From positions 186,001 to 250,000 of the forward strand of contig NZ_LGSZ01000047.1 in the NCBI RefSeq assembly GCF_001298265.1: a stretch of DNA of 64,000 bases, in the 5' to 3' direction. The notes beneath the pieces are model-generated. The model saw nothing but the letters and a program-made list of their open reading frames with translations. It was not told where the DNA came from and searched no databases. Shown here one piece after another: positions 8,282 through 18,122 of this stretch. Both the position numbers and the translations under genes were made by a program. Source of the stretch: Allobosea vaviloviae. GTDB lineage: Bacteria > Pseudomonadota > Alphaproteobacteria > Rhizobiales > Beijerinckiaceae. The stretch's first letter is position 1. The number at the start of each line of letters is the position of its first letter.

Positions 8282-10189
8282 TCAATCAGCCGCAGTTCCA
8301 GGAGCCGGCGCGGTCCAGTCGCGCGCGGAAATCCCCAGCGTCTTGATCCGGGAGGCCAGGGTCGTCGCCGGTATGCCCAGGATCGCCGCCGCCCCATTCG
8401 GCCCGCTCACCCTGCCGCCCGCGCTCGCCAGGGCCGCCAGGATGCTGGCGCGGTCGCGCTCGCGCCGCCCCGCTTCGGTCAGGATCGCCCCCGAGAGCGG
8501 GACGGGCGCCGGGCTCGCCGCAGCGCTGCGCCCGCCTTCCGGCAGCGCGATGAACAGCCGCCCGTTGCGGGCCAGGATCGCCGCGCGCTCGATGACATTC
8601 TGCAATTCGCGGACATTGCCCGGCCAATCATAGGCGCAGAGCTTCTGCACATCGCCCTCGCTCAGCGTCAGCCCCTCGACCTTGAGCTTGCGCCCCGCCC
8701 CGCTGAGGAAATGCAGCGCCAGCAGCGGGATGTCCTCGACGCGCTCGCGCAACGGCACCGAGACGATCGGGAACACGTCGAGCCGGAAATACAGATCCTC
8801 GCGGAAACGGCCCTCGCGGACCTCGCGGCGCAAATCCTTGTTGGTGGCGGCGATGATGCGGACATCGACATGCCGCGTCCGCTCCTCGCCGACGCGCTCG
8901 AACTGGCCCTCTTGCAGCACCCGCAGCAGCTTGCCCTGCAGCTCCAACGGGATCTCCCCGACCTCGTCGAGGAAGAGCGTGCCGCCATCGGCGAGCTCGA
9001 AGCGGCCGACGCGGTCGCGCAGCGCCCCGGTGAAGGCGCCCCTGACATGGCCGAAGAACTCGCTCTCGAACAGCTCGCGCGGGATCGCGGCGCAATTCAC
9101 CCGGATCAGCGGGCGGGCATTGCGCGTGCTCGCCTCATGGATGGCGCTGGCGATCAGCTCCTTGCCCGTGCCGGATTCGCCGGTCACCAGCACGGCGGCA
9201 TCGGTCTTCGCCACCAGCTCGACCTGGCTCAGGATCTTCCGGATCGCGCCCGAGCGGCCGATGACGCCGCGATGGTTGCGCTCCAGCGCCATCTCCTCCT
9301 GCAGATAGGCATTCTCGCGCTGCAGCCGTTCGCGCAGCCTGTCGACCTCGGCCAGCGCTGCACGCAGGCGCTCGTCGGCCTCGTGGCGCTGACTGATGTC
9401 GCGGAAGATGATCACCGCGCCTGCGAGCCGGCCCCGGTCGCGGATCGGCGTCGAGGTGTAGGCGACCCAGAAGCCCGTCCCGTCCTTGCGGAAGAACATC
9501 TCGTCCTCGACATGGTGCACCGCCCCATCCCGGAAGGCGGCGTAGATCGGGCATTGCTGGTGCGGGTAATGGCTGCCGTCGGGACGGTGATGATGAACGG
9601 AGGCGTGCATGTCGCGGCCGATCAACTCGCCGGTCTCCCAGCCCAGCATGGCCTCGGCGGCCGGATTGACGAAGGTCGTCTTGCCCTCGGCGTTGACGCC
9701 GAAAATGCCCTCGCCGGCAGCCCTCAGGATGAGCTGGTTGCTGCGCTCGATCTCCTGGAACAGCCGCTCGGTGCGTCGCCATTCCGCGATCCCACCACGG
9801 ACATGGTCGTCGGCCTGCGCATCGAGATCGCGCCGGTGGCGCTGTTCGAGATCGTAGAAGGTCAGGAGGATGGAGGGGTCCGGCAGGCTCAAAAGCCGCG
9901 AGCCGATGCATTCGACATGAATCTGCGCGCCATCCGCGCCAAGCGGCGTCAGCGAACGCGTCCAATAGCTGCCCTTGTGCAGCACCGCTTCGGTGAACAC
10001 CGTCAGCGCCGCCGCCTGGCCGGGAAAGATGGCGATGATCGAGCTCTCGACGAGATCCCGGTCAGGCGTCGCGAGCAGCCGCCTCGCCTGCTCGTTCGCC
10101 GCCAGGATGCGGCCAGACAGCACGTCCACGGCCAAGGCGGCATCGACCATGCTCTCGAACAGCCAGGTGGTCTGCGGATGAGCGCTCAC
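8282..10189 (-). CDS. Sigma-54-dependent activator with PAS domains
   Basis: A 635-residue bacterial enhancer-binding protein. Two N-terminal PAS-type sensor regions (about residues 12-120 and 145-270, the second ending in a PAC motif) precede a short coiled coil, then the AAA+ domain (about 315-545) with Walker A GESGTGKE, the sigma-54 contact loop GAFTGA and Walker [13 protein letters not shown]. The C-terminus carries a Fis-type helix-turn-helix ([18 protein letters not shown]). It diverges from the cyanate transporter/cyanase operon, whose intergenic region holds a -24/-12 promoter, so it most likely activates that operon. The signal sensed by the PAS domains is unknown. Confidence 0.92.
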   Translation of the reverse strand: MSAHPQTTWLFESMVDAALAVDVLSGRILAANEQARRLLATPDRDLVESSIIAIFPGQAAALTVFTEAVLHKGSYWTRSLTPLGADGAQIHVECIGSRLLSLPDPSILLTFYDLEQRHRRDLDAQADDHVRGGIAEWRRTERLFQEIERSNQLILRAAGEGIFGVNAEGKTTFVNPAAEAMLGWETGELIGRDMHASVHHHRPDGSHYPHQQCPIYAAFRDGAVHHVEDEMFFRKDGTGFWVAYTSTPIRDRGRLAGAVIIFRDISQRHEADERLRAALAEVDRLRERLQRENAYLQEEMALERNHRGVIGRSGAIRKILSQVELVAKTDAAVLVTGESGTGKELIASAIHEASTRNARPLIRVNCAAIPRELFESEFFGHVRGAFTGALRDRVGRFELADGGTLFLDEVGEIPLELQGKLLRVLQEGQFERVGEERTRHVDVRIIAATNKDLRREVREGRFREDLYFRLDVFPIVSVPLRERVEDIPLLALHFLSGAGRKLKVEGLTLSEGDVQKLCAYDWPGNVRELQNVIERAAILARNGRLFIALPEGGRSAAASPAPVPLSGAILTEAGRRERDRASILAALASAGGRVSGPNGAAAILGIPATTLASRIKTLGISARDWTAPAPGTAAD

Positions 10190-10209
10190 AGGTCCGATTT
10201 CCCGAAATA

Positions 10210-10244
10210 TCGTTAATCACCTCACGGATTTTCGTTATTTACGA
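10210..10244. promoter_or_regulatory. Candidate upstream activator sites for the sigma-54 activator
   Basis: TCGTTAAT (10210-10217) and TCGTTATT (10232-10239) are near-identical direct repeats whose starts are 22 bp apart, two helical turns; the second is part of the inverted repeat TCGT-N5-ACGA. They lie about 70-100 bp before the -24 element, the usual distance for enhancer sites. Assignment to the divergent activator is inference. Confidence 0.45.
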
Positions 10245-10310
10245 GAATTCGTCAAGCAATGAATGTCGGCAAGCCTTTGATTTCTCGACGCCTGTTCGAC
10301 CCGGCAGGCT

Positions 10311-10325
10311 TGGCCCGCTGCTTGC
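10311..10325 (+). promoter_or_regulatory. Sigma-54 (-24/-12) promoter of the cyanate operon
   Basis: TGGCCC-N5-TTGC, with TGGC at 10311-10314 and TTGC at 10322-10325. The spacing is exactly that of the consensus TGGCAC-N5-TTGC and only one base of the conserved blocks differs. It stands about 55 bases before the transporter start and faces a divergent sigma-54 activator gene. Confidence 0.85.
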
Positions 10326-10379
10326 TAATCCAAATCACCCGACCAGCAGCTCATTTGATCAGACCCGGAGGACATGCCC

Positions 10380-11756
10380 ATGGCCTTGTTCAAGAACCCG
10401 TACGACGCCGGCCGTTTGATCCGCAGGGGCTGCGATTGCGGCCGCCATGAGAGCCAGTCAGCGCATGAGCGCGCGATCCGCGCTGAAGCCGTCGAGGTGT
10501 CCGCCAGCGAGGACGGTCGCTATGCCCGCGTGGTCGAGAATGCGGTGATGCGGGCGCTGTTTCCGCAGGACGAACAGCGCCGCTTCTTCCTGAAGCAGGT
10601 CGGCGCCTCCACCGCGATGGCGGCGATCTCGAGCCTGTTCCCGATCGCGGCGGCAACCGAGGTCTTCGCCCAGGCTGTGCCGGAGAAGAAGGATCTCAAG
10701 GTCGGTTTCATCCCGATCACCTGCGCGACGCCGATCATCATGGCCTCGCCGATGGGCTTCTACACCAAGCATGGGCTGAACGTCGAAGTCATCAAGACCG
10801 CCGGCTGGGCCGTGGTGCGCGACAAGACGATCAACAAGGAATACGACGCCGCGCACATGCTCTCGCCGATGCCGCTGGCGATCTCGATGGGCGCGGGCTC
10901 GAACCCGATCCCCTATACGATGCCGGCAGTCGAGAACATCAACGGCCAGGCGATCACGCTGGCGATGAAACACAAGGACAAGCGCGATCCGAAGTCGTGG
11001 AAGGGCTTCAAATTCGCCGTGCCCTTCGACTATTCGATGCACAACTACCTGCTGCGCTATTATCTTGCCGAAAACGGCATCGACCCTGACACCGACGTCC
11101 AGATCCGCGCCGTGCCGCCGCCGGAGATGGTGGCCAATTTGCGCGCCGACAATATCGACGGCTTCCTCGCGCCCGATCCGGTGAACCAGCGCGCCGTCTT
11201 TGACGGCGTCGGCTTCATCCACATTCTCTCCAAGGAGATCTGGGACGGGCATCCCTGCTGCGCCTTCGCGGCCTCGCGCGAATTCGTGACGCAGACGCCC
11301 AACACCTATGCCGCGCTGCTCAAGGCGATCATCGACGCGACCGCCTTTGCCTCCAAGGCCGAGAACCGCAAGCAGATCGCCGAAGCCATCGCGCCGGCCA
11401 ACTACCTCAACCAGCCGGTCACCGTGGTTGAGCAGGTGCTGACCGGGACCTATGCGGACGGTCTCGGCAACATCAAGCGCGACCCCAAGCGCATCGATTT
11501 CGACCCGTTCCCGTGGGAAGGCTTCGCCGTCTGGATTCTGACGCAGATGAAGCGCTGGGGCCAGATCAAGGGCGAGGTCGACTACGCCAAGGTCGCCCGG
11601 GAGGTCTTCCTCCAGACCGATACGGCAAAGCTGATGCAGGAGGTCGGGCTCACCCCGCCGGCATCAGGCTCGAAGACCATCGTCGTGATGGGCAAGACCT
11701 TCGATGCCGCCAAGCCGGAGGACTACATCAAGAGCTTCGCGATCAAGCGGAGCTGA
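10380..11756 (+). CDS. CmpA/NrtA-family ABC substrate-binding protein, probably for cyanate
   Basis: A 458-residue periplasmic binding protein. ATG 10380 is preferred over 10374 because the GGAGG at 10367-10371 is then 8 bases away. The first 60 residues form a Cys-containing leader (RGCDCGRHESQ), then a twin-arginine-type signal (RRFFLKQVGASTA, ending near EVFAQA), typical of this NrtA subgroup. The mature part has the CmpA/NrtA fold with ITCATPIIMASPMGFY and FAVPFDYSMHNYLLRYYL. Relatives bind nitrate, bicarbonate or cyanate; cyanase at the end of the operon points to cyanate. Transcription should come from the sigma-54 promoter just upstream. Confidence 0.85.
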   Translation: MALFKNPYDAGRLIRRGCDCGRHESQSAHERAIRAEAVEVSASEDGRYARVVENAVMRALFPQDEQRRFFLKQVGASTAMAAISSLFPIAAATEVFAQAVPEKKDLKVGFIPITCATPIIMASPMGFYTKHGLNVEVIKTAGWAVVRDKTINKEYDAAHMLSPMPLAISMGAGSNPIPYTMPAVENINGQAITLAMKHKDKRDPKSWKGFKFAVPFDYSMHNYLLRYYLAENGIDPDTDVQIRAVPPPEMVANLRADNIDGFLAPDPVNQRAVFDGVGFIHILSKEIWDGHPCCAFAASREFVTQTPNTYAALLKAIIDATAFASKAENRKQIAEAIAPANYLNQPVTVVEQVLTGTYADGLGNIKRDPKRIDFDPFPWEGFAVWILTQMKRWGQIKGEVDYAKVAREVFLQTDTAKLMQEVGLTPPASGSKTIVVMGKTFDAAKPEDYIKSFAIKRS

Positions 11757-11759
11757 GCC

Positions 11760-12245
11760 GTGACGCAACCTCAAGCCGAACCGCCGCGCCCGCCGCTGCC
11801 GCCCTTCACCGCGCAGAGCGCGGCCCAGAAGGCGCGTGGCGCCGAGGACGCCTGGAACAGCCGCGATCCCGCCAGGGTCGCCGCCGCCTATACGCCCGAC
11901 AGCCGCTGGCGCAACCGTTCGGAATTCTTCTCGGGGCGAGAGGCGATCGCCGCCTTTCTGGAACGGAAATGGGCGCGCGAGCAGGAGTACCGGCTGATCA
12001 AGGAGGTCTGGGCCTTTCATGGCAACCGTATCGCGGTGCGCTTCGCCTATGAATGGCATGACGAGGCCGGCGCCTGGTTCCGCTCCCATGGCAACGAGCA
12101 GTGGCAGTTCGCCGAAGATGGCCGCATGGCCCGCCGCGAGGCCTCGATCAACGACGTCTCCATTAGCGAGGTCAACCGGCTGTTCCGTTGGCCGCTCGGC
12201 GCCCGGCCAGTTGACCATCCCGGCCTGACGGAGCTCGGCCTGTGA
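11760..12245 (+). CDS. DUF1348 NTF2-like protein in the cyanate operon
   Basis: A 161-residue protein with the full DUF1348 signature: [55 protein letters not shown] and a DHPGL end. This is an NTF2/SnoaL-like cone fold with no established reaction. It begins with GTG three bases after the binding-protein stop and its own stop overlaps the permease start (GTGA), so it is made together with the transporter. That placement suggests a part in cyanate handling, for example binding a reactive intermediate, but there is no direct evidence. Confidence 0.85.
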   Translation: MTQPQAEPPRPPLPPFTAQSAAQKARGAEDAWNSRDPARVAAAYTPDSRWRNRSEFFSGREAIAAFLERKWAREQEYRLIKEVWAFHGNRIAVRFAYEWHDEAGAWFRSHGNEQWQFAEDGRMARREASINDVSISEVNRLFRWPLGARPVDHPGLTELGL

Positions 12246-13087
12246 GCGCCAGTCTGAACCTCAGGGCGGCGTTGCTGTCACTGACGATCCTCGTCGTCTT
12301 TCTCCTTGGCTGGCATGTCGCCGTGCAATCGGGCAGCAGCGGAGCGGCGAGCAATAACGACCCCGAATACGCCAAGCTGCTGGGCCAGCAGGCCACGCAG
12401 GGCAAATCGGCGATGCCCGGGCCGCTCGATGTCATCAGCACGATCTGGGGCCATCTCAGGGACCCGTTTTACGACAAGGGCCCCAACGACAAGGGGCTCG
12501 GCATCCAGCTTGCCTGGTCGCTGGCGCGCGTACTGCTTGGCTATGCGCTCGCCGTGCTGCTGGCAATTCCGCTCGGCTTCCTGATCGGGATGTCGCCGCT
12601 GATCTCGAAGGCGCTCGACCCGTTTATCCAAGTGTTGAAGCCGATTTCTCCATTGGCGTGGATGCCGCTGGCGCTCTACACGATCAAGGATTCCGGTATT
12701 TCGGCGATCTTCGTCATCTTCATCTGCTCGGTCTGGCCGATGCTTTTGAACACCGCCTTCGGCGTCTCCGCCGTTCGCAAGGAATGGCTCAACGTCGCCC
12801 GCACGCTGGAGGTCGGCCCGATCAGGCGCGCCTTCACCATCATCCTCCCGGCGGCGGCGCCGACGATCCTGACCGGCATGCGCATCTCGATCGGCATCGC
12901 CTGGCTGGTCATTGTCGCCGCCGAGATGCTCGTGGGCGGCACCGGCATCGGCTATTTCGTCTGGAACGAGTGGAACAACCTCTCGATCACAAACGTCATC
13001 GTCGCCATCACCGTGATCGGGGTGATGGGCATGATCCTCGACCAGACCCTGGCGTGGTTGCAGCGCGCCGTGACCTATCCGGATTGA
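12242..13087 (+). CDS. NrtB-type ABC transporter permease
   Basis: A 281-residue inner-membrane permease of the nitrate/sulfonate/taurine group. An N-terminal helix (about 10-28) is followed by a periplasmic stretch and five further helices. The cytoplasmic EAA-like loop is visible around [20 protein letters not shown], which docks on the ATPase. GTG start overlapping the DUF1348 stop; the ATPase gene starts four bases after its stop. With the binding protein and ATPase it should form the importer that brings cyanate to cyanase. Confidence 0.9.
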   Translation: MSASLNLRAALLSLTILVVFLLGWHVAVQSGSSGAASNNDPEYAKLLGQQATQGKSAMPGPLDVISTIWGHLRDPFYDKGPNDKGLGIQLAWSLARVLLGYALAVLLAIPLGFLIGMSPLISKALDPFIQVLKPISPLAWMPLALYTIKDSGISAIFVIFICSVWPMLLNTAFGVSAVRKEWLNVARTLEVGPIRRAFTIILPAAAPTILTGMRISIGIAWLVIVAAEMLVGGTGIGYFVWNEWNNLSITNVIVAITVIGVMGMILDQTLAWLQRAVTYPD

Positions 13088-13091
13088 TGCG

Positions 13092-13991
13092 ATGACCGAT
13101 CCCACGCCCAACCCGAAATTCATCTCGATCGAGGGTATCGCTCGTCGCTATCCGAAAGCTGGCGGCGGAATGACGACGGTGTTCGAGGACCTGTGGTTCT
13201 CGATGAAGAAGGGCGAGTTTGCCTGCATCATCGGCCATTCCGGCTGCGGCAAGACGACCGTGCTCAACATCCTCAACGGGCTCGATGCGCCCGATGACGG
13301 CGCGGCCATCGTCGACGGCCGGGCGATCGAGGGCCCCTCGCTCGACCGCGCCGTGATCTTCCAGGGCCATTCGCTCCTGCCCTGGCGGACCGTGCTCGGC
13401 AATGTCGCGTACGCCGTTGCCGCCCGGCACCGCGACTGGCCGAAGGCGAAGGTCGATGCCCACGCCATGGCCTTCATCGAGAAGGTCGGACTCAAGGGCT
13501 CGGAGCTGAAGAAGCCCTCCGAACTGTCGGGCGGCATGAAGCAGCGCGTCGGCATCGCCCGCGCGCTCTCGATCGAGCCCAAGATGATGCTGATGGACGA
13601 GCCCTTCTCGGCGCTCGACGCCCTGACGCGCGGCACGCTGCAGGACGAGGTCCGACGCATCTGCCTGGAGACCGGCCAGACCGCCTTCATGATCACCCAT
13701 GACGTCGACGAGGCGATCTATCTCGCCGACCGCATCGTGCTGATGACCAACGGCCCCCAGGCGATGATCGCCGAGATCGTCGAGAACCCGCTGCCGCGCG
13801 AGCGCGTGCGGACGGAGGTGCATCATCACCCCGACTACTACGCCATCCGCAACCACCTGATCGACTTCCTCGTCAGCCGCTCGAAGACCTTCAAGGACGC
13901 TGTTCCCGAAGGCTACGACCGCCGCCACCCGCCGGTGGTGCGGCCGACCGCGGGTGGCAGCGGCCCCGACGCCGGCCGCAAGGCGGCGTGA
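13092..13991 (+). CDS. NrtC/NrtD-type ABC transporter ATPase
   Basis: A 299-residue ABC ATPase. Walker A GHSGCGKTT (about residue 48), Q-loop FQGHSLLPW, signature LSGGMKQRVGIARAL, Walker B MMLMDEPFSALDA and the switch His in ITHDVDEA are all intact. The C-terminal 50 residues are an extra tail after the usual domain, rich in charged residues. It has no NrtA-like fusion domain, so it is the NrtD-type short form. It works with the permease and binding protein encoded just upstream. Confidence 0.92.
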   Translation: MTDPTPNPKFISIEGIARRYPKAGGGMTTVFEDLWFSMKKGEFACIIGHSGCGKTTVLNILNGLDAPDDGAAIVDGRAIEGPSLDRAVIFQGHSLLPWRTVLGNVAYAVAARHRDWPKAKVDAHAMAFIEKVGLKGSELKKPSELSGGMKQRVGIARALSIEPKMMLMDEPFSALDALTRGTLQDEVRRICLETGQTAFMITHDVDEAIYLADRIVLMTNGPQAMIAEIVENPLPRERVRTEVHHHPDYYAIRNHLIDFLVSRSKTFKDAVPEGYDRRHPPVVRPTAGGSGPDAGRKAA

Positions 13992-14013
13992 TGACCGCCC
14001 GTACATACGCGGC

Positions 14014-14108
14014 GTCATCCCGGGCGACCGCAGGTCGACCCGGGATCCATGCCGGAACCGTTCAGGCATGGATCCCGGATCTCCGCTTCGCTGCGTCCGG
14101 GATGACGG
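14014..14108. repeat. Intergenic palindromic element, CGTCATCCCGGG family
   Basis: Outer arms CGTCATCCCGG (14014-14024) and CCGGGATGACG (14098-14108); inner arms CCGGGATCCATGCC (14041-14054) and its perfect complement (14066-14079). It sits inside the cyanate operon, between the ATPase and cyanase genes. The same family recurs at 35.8 and 48.6 kb. Confidence 0.85.
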
Positions 14109-14157
14109 CGCGACTTTCGACTCGAACGACAACAAACACGCCAAGGAGACCGACCCC

Positions 14158-14646
14158 ATGAAGCGCGAAGAGCTCACCGAGAAGATCCTCGACATCAAGC
14201 GCGAGAAGGGCTGGAGCTGGAAATACATTACCGAAGAGATCGGCGGCATGTCCGAGGTGCTGATCGTCGGCGCGCTGCTCGGCCAGATGAAGCTGGTCAA
14301 GCCGCTGGCCGAGAAGGCCGCCGCCCTCTTCGGCCTGACCGAGAACGAAAAGCGCATGCTCAACGAGGTGCCCTATCGCGGCACGGGCACGCCGATGCCG
14401 CCGACCGACCCGCTGATCTACCGCTTCTACGAGATGGTGATGGTCAACGGTCCCGCCTGGAAGGCGCTGATCGAGGAGGAGTTCGGCGACGGCATCATGT
14501 CGGCGATCGACTTCAACATCGAGTTCGAGCGCGAGCCGAACCCGAAGGGCGACCGCGTCAAGATCGGCATGTCCGGCAAGTTCCTGCCCTATAAATACTA
14601 TGGCAACGAACAGGGCATTCCCGACTACGGCTTCAAGGAGGTTTGA
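14158..14646 (+). CDS. cynS: Cyanate hydratase (cyanase)
   Basis: A 162-residue cyanase, a little longer than the 156-residue E. coli enzyme. ATG 14158 is set by AAGGAG nine bases upstream. The N-terminal helical DNA-binding-like domain is followed by the catalytic domain with YRFYE (the Arg and Glu of the active site) and GIMSAIDF (the active-site Ser). The enzyme converts cyanate and bicarbonate to ammonia and two CO2 as a decamer. It closes the operon of binding protein, DUF1348, permease and ATPase, so imported cyanate becomes a nitrogen source or is detoxified. A palindrome separates it from the ATPase and could lower or protect its part of the transcript. Confidence 0.97.
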   Translation: MKREELTEKILDIKREKGWSWKYITEEIGGMSEVLIVGALLGQMKLVKPLAEKAAALFGLTENEKRMLNEVPYRGTGTPMPPTDPLIYRFYEMVMVNGPAWKALIEEEFGDGIMSAIDFNIEFEREPNPKGDRVKIGMSGKFLPYKYYGNEQGIPDYGFKEV

Positions 14647-14665
14647 GGCGGGGCGGCGGGGGTGC

Positions 14666-15961
14666 TCAGCCCTCGCCATGGCCCCGGCGGATGCGCCGCA
14701 CCGCCGCCCAGACGCCCAGCAGCGCGACCGGCACGAACAGCGCGGTCGCGAGGCCGGGCTCGATCTTGAGCCAGCCGGCATCCTTGGCCCCCTTGGCGAG
14801 ATAGCCGAACAGGCTGACGATGTAATAGGCGATCGCCGCGACGGAGAGCCCCTCGACCGTCTGCTGCAGCCGCAATTGCAGCCGCGTGCGCTCGTTCATC
14901 GCCGCCAGCAGGTCGCGGTTCTGCTGTTCGAGCGCAACGTCGACGCGGGTGCGCAGCAGGTTGGCGGCGCGCGCCAGCTTGGTCGCCAGATCGGCCTGGC
15001 GCTCCTGCAGCATCTGGCAGGTGCGCATCGCCGGTGCCATCCGTCGCGCCAGGAAGGCGGCGATGGTCGGCCAGCCGCCATGGCCCTGCTCGCCGATCGC
15101 GACCAGCCGCTGCTGGACGATGTTGTCATAGGCGCGGCTCGCCCCGAAACGGTAGTTCGCGGAGGCCGCTTCTGCCTCCAGCCGCGAGGCGAGTGCTGTC
15201 ATCTCGTCGAGCAACGCATTGTCGGCAGCCAGCCCGTCGGTCTGCGTCATGGTGCCGGCGATGCGCACCAGCGTCTCCTCTGCGCTGCGCACGGAAGGGC
15301 CGATCCGCTGCGATTCCGGCATGCCGAGAAGAGCGAGCGTGCGATAGGTCTCGATCTCGAGCATGCGCTGCACCAGCGCGCCCGCCCGCGCCGGGGTCAG
15401 TTCGCGGTCGAGCACCAGAATGCGCACGAAGCCGTCTGCCCCCGCCCGGAAATCCGTCGCCGCGATCGCACCGCCATTATCGACCAGTGCAGCAGCCAGG
15501 CTCGCGGGATCGAACAGGCCCCCTAGATCGGGCTCGGCCGCGGCCGGCATCAGATGCAGGTCGGCGGAGACCAGATGCGGCCCCGGCTGCGGCAGGCCGC
15601 GCATGCCATGCGGCAGCGCGCCGGTCGGCGGCAGGAAGGGCGTCGCCTCCGTGCCAGGCAGCTCCCAGCTATAGGTGGTGAACTCGCTGTGCTGCTCCCA
15701 GCGAAGGCTGGTTTCACCGAAGCGGGCGCGGTGGTGCTTGGCTTCGTCGAGAGGCCCCGGCACGCCGCGCTCGGCGCAGAAGCGGCCGAGCGCCGCACGA
15801 TCGGCCGCCGCCTGGCGGGAATCGGTCATGAAGGCGAAATGCAGCAGCCGCCGCGGCGTCTCCAGCGGCGCGAAGGGCCGGGCATGAACCTCGCCGAGGA
15901 TGGCGCCGCGCTCGTGATGCGCGACGAGCTGCACCCCCCTGTCCTGACCCGCCCCTGCCAT
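14666..15961 (-). CDS. DUF3422 membrane protein
   Basis: A 431-residue DUF3422 protein. ATG 15961 is chosen because GGGAGGA lies 7 bases before it; the open frame further upstream is low-complexity antisense. The N-terminal part has EVHARPF and FAFM, the middle is a helical region with RTRVDVALEQQNRDLL, probably coiled coil, and two membrane helices lie near the C-terminus (about 365-390 and 400-420), followed by a basic tail. The layout recalls CorA-like or toxin-release helical bundles, but the function of the family is unknown. It converges with the cyanase gene. Confidence 0.9.
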   Translation of the reverse strand: MAGAGQDRGVQLVAHHERGAILGEVHARPFAPLETPRRLLHFAFMTDSRQAAADRAALGRFCAERGVPGPLDEAKHHRARFGETSLRWEQHSEFTTYSWELPGTEATPFLPPTGALPHGMRGLPQPGPHLVSADLHLMPAAAEPDLGGLFDPASLAAALVDNGGAIAATDFRAGADGFVRILVLDRELTPARAGALVQRMLEIETYRTLALLGMPESQRIGPSVRSAEETLVRIAGTMTQTDGLAADNALLDEMTALASRLEAEAASANYRFGASRAYDNIVQQRLVAIGEQGHGGWPTIAAFLARRMAPAMRTCQMLQERQADLATKLARAANLLRTRVDVALEQQNRDLLAAMNERTRLQLRLQQTVEGLSVAAIAYYIVSLFGYLAKGAKDAGWLKIEPGLATALFVPVALLGVWAAVRRIRRGHGEG

Positions 15962-16137
15962 GCAAGATCCTCCCGCCGGCCATTCGGCCTCGCTTGGAGG
16001 TGAGCTTGCGCCATCCGCGCCGGGGGAGCCAGTCCCAACGATGCCGCAGCGCGATTGTCGACGCACGCCCCTGTCGCGTGGAGACGGGCCGACGTTTAAA
16101 ATGGCCCCCCCCGCACTGCCGTAGCCGGACTCGATCC

Positions 16138-16755
16138 ATGCCCCTGCCCAATCGCGTCGCCCCTGACGGCCGCCTCTTCGCCGACCCGGCGCGCGGCTTG
16201 CTCTTCGGCAATCGCGGCGGGCGCTTCCACGATCCTCAGACGCAGGACCTGCCACAGCGCACCTATGTAAGCCGGCAATGGATCTGCTGCGTCCTCGCCT
16301 TCAAGGGCCGCCGCAGGCAGGTCTGGGGCCAAAGCTATACCGAGCTGTTCTTCTGCGACGAGGTCACGGCGCTCGCCGCCGGCCACCGCCCCTGCATGGA
16401 ATGCCGCCGCAGCGATGCGCTTGCCTATCGCGCCGCGATGATGCGCGGCACCGGGCTGGCCGCCACACCCTCCTTTCCCGAGATCGACCGCCGCCTCGAT
16501 GCCGAGCGGCGCGACGGACGTAACCCGAGGTTTCACCTCGTGCCTGTCGTCGATCTTCCCGCGGGGAGCATGATCCTGCGCGAGGACGCTCCAGGCTTCC
16601 TCGCGCTCAAGGATGGGCATGCGCTGCTCTGGTCACCGTCCGGCTATGTCGAGCGGCTGAAGCCGCCACAGGGCATCGCAAGGGTGCTCACGCCGCCCTC
16701 GACGCTGGCCGCCCTCGCCTGCGGCTACCGCCCGCTCTGGCACCCCGGCGCCTGA
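16138..16755 (+). CDS. Conserved hypothetical protein with Ada-like Cys motif
   Basis: A 205-residue soluble protein of a conserved but uncharacterised rhizobial type. Notable segments are GLLFGNRGGRFHD near the start and FKGRRRQVWG. The segment FFCDEVTALAAGHRPCMECRR resembles the zinc site of the Ada N-terminal domain (F-x-EA-x-AAG-RPC-x-x-C) that takes methyl groups from DNA phosphates. Only this half-motif is clear, so a nucleic-acid or metal-binding role is inference. It is a single gene, divergent from DUF3422. No ribosome binding site is obvious at 16138. Confidence 0.72.
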   Translation: MPLPNRVAPDGRLFADPARGLLFGNRGGRFHDPQTQDLPQRTYVSRQWICCVLAFKGRRRQVWGQSYTELFFCDEVTALAAGHRPCMECRRSDALAYRAAMMRGTGLAATPSFPEIDRRLDAERRDGRNPRFHLVPVVDLPAGSMILREDAPGFLALKDGHALLWSPSGYVERLKPPQGIARVLTPPSTLAALACGYRPLWHPGA

Positions 16756-16858
16756 CGAGACCGGTCGGCATCTTCAGCCGGTCCCGTCAGGAACCTTTCC
16801 GACAGCAATCGCGTTGCCCCCGCAGTCTTGTCACACACTGCAAAATGGGGGTGCACCA

Positions 16859-16933
16859 ATGCGTTCGATTGCTCTCTGGCTCCTGGGCGTTCCGATCCCG
16901 ATCATCATCCTGCTCTGGTTCTTCATTCGCTGA
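16859..16933 (+). CDS. Possible 24-residue single-helix membrane protein
   Basis: A short frame reading MRSIALWLLGVPIPIIILL then WFFIR, a single membrane helix with a basic end. A run of five G residues ends 8 bases before the ATG and a hairpin follows 26 bases after the stop. Short hydrophobic proteins starting this way seem common in Rhizobiales, though I cannot name a family. Length alone makes chance possible. Confidence 0.5.
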   Translation: MRSIALWLLGVPIPIIILLWFFIR

Positions 16934-16958
16934 GCCTCATCGGTTCTCAGCACTATCG

Positions 16959-16992
16959 ACATGGCCGGGCTCGTCCCGGCCATGTTTGTTTG
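16959..16992 (+). terminator. Hairpin after the 24-residue ORF
   Basis: ACATGGCCGGG (16959-16969) and CCCGGCCATGT (16975-16985) form a perfect 11-bp stem with a 5-base loop, followed by TTGTTTG. It may end transcription from upstream. Confidence 0.55.
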
Positions 16993-17141
16993 CAGGCCAT
17001 GTTCGTTGACAAGGCATGTTCGCCGCAAGGTCTGGCGATGCCGACACGTTCTGACAGCACATCGCTTCATGCCACCCGCACACGGGGCGCATCGTCGGGT
17101 TGCGTCTGCCTGCCATCGCAACGTCGCGGGAACCGCCCTAT

Positions 17142-18118
<977 letters not shown>

Positions 18119-18122
<4 letters not shown>

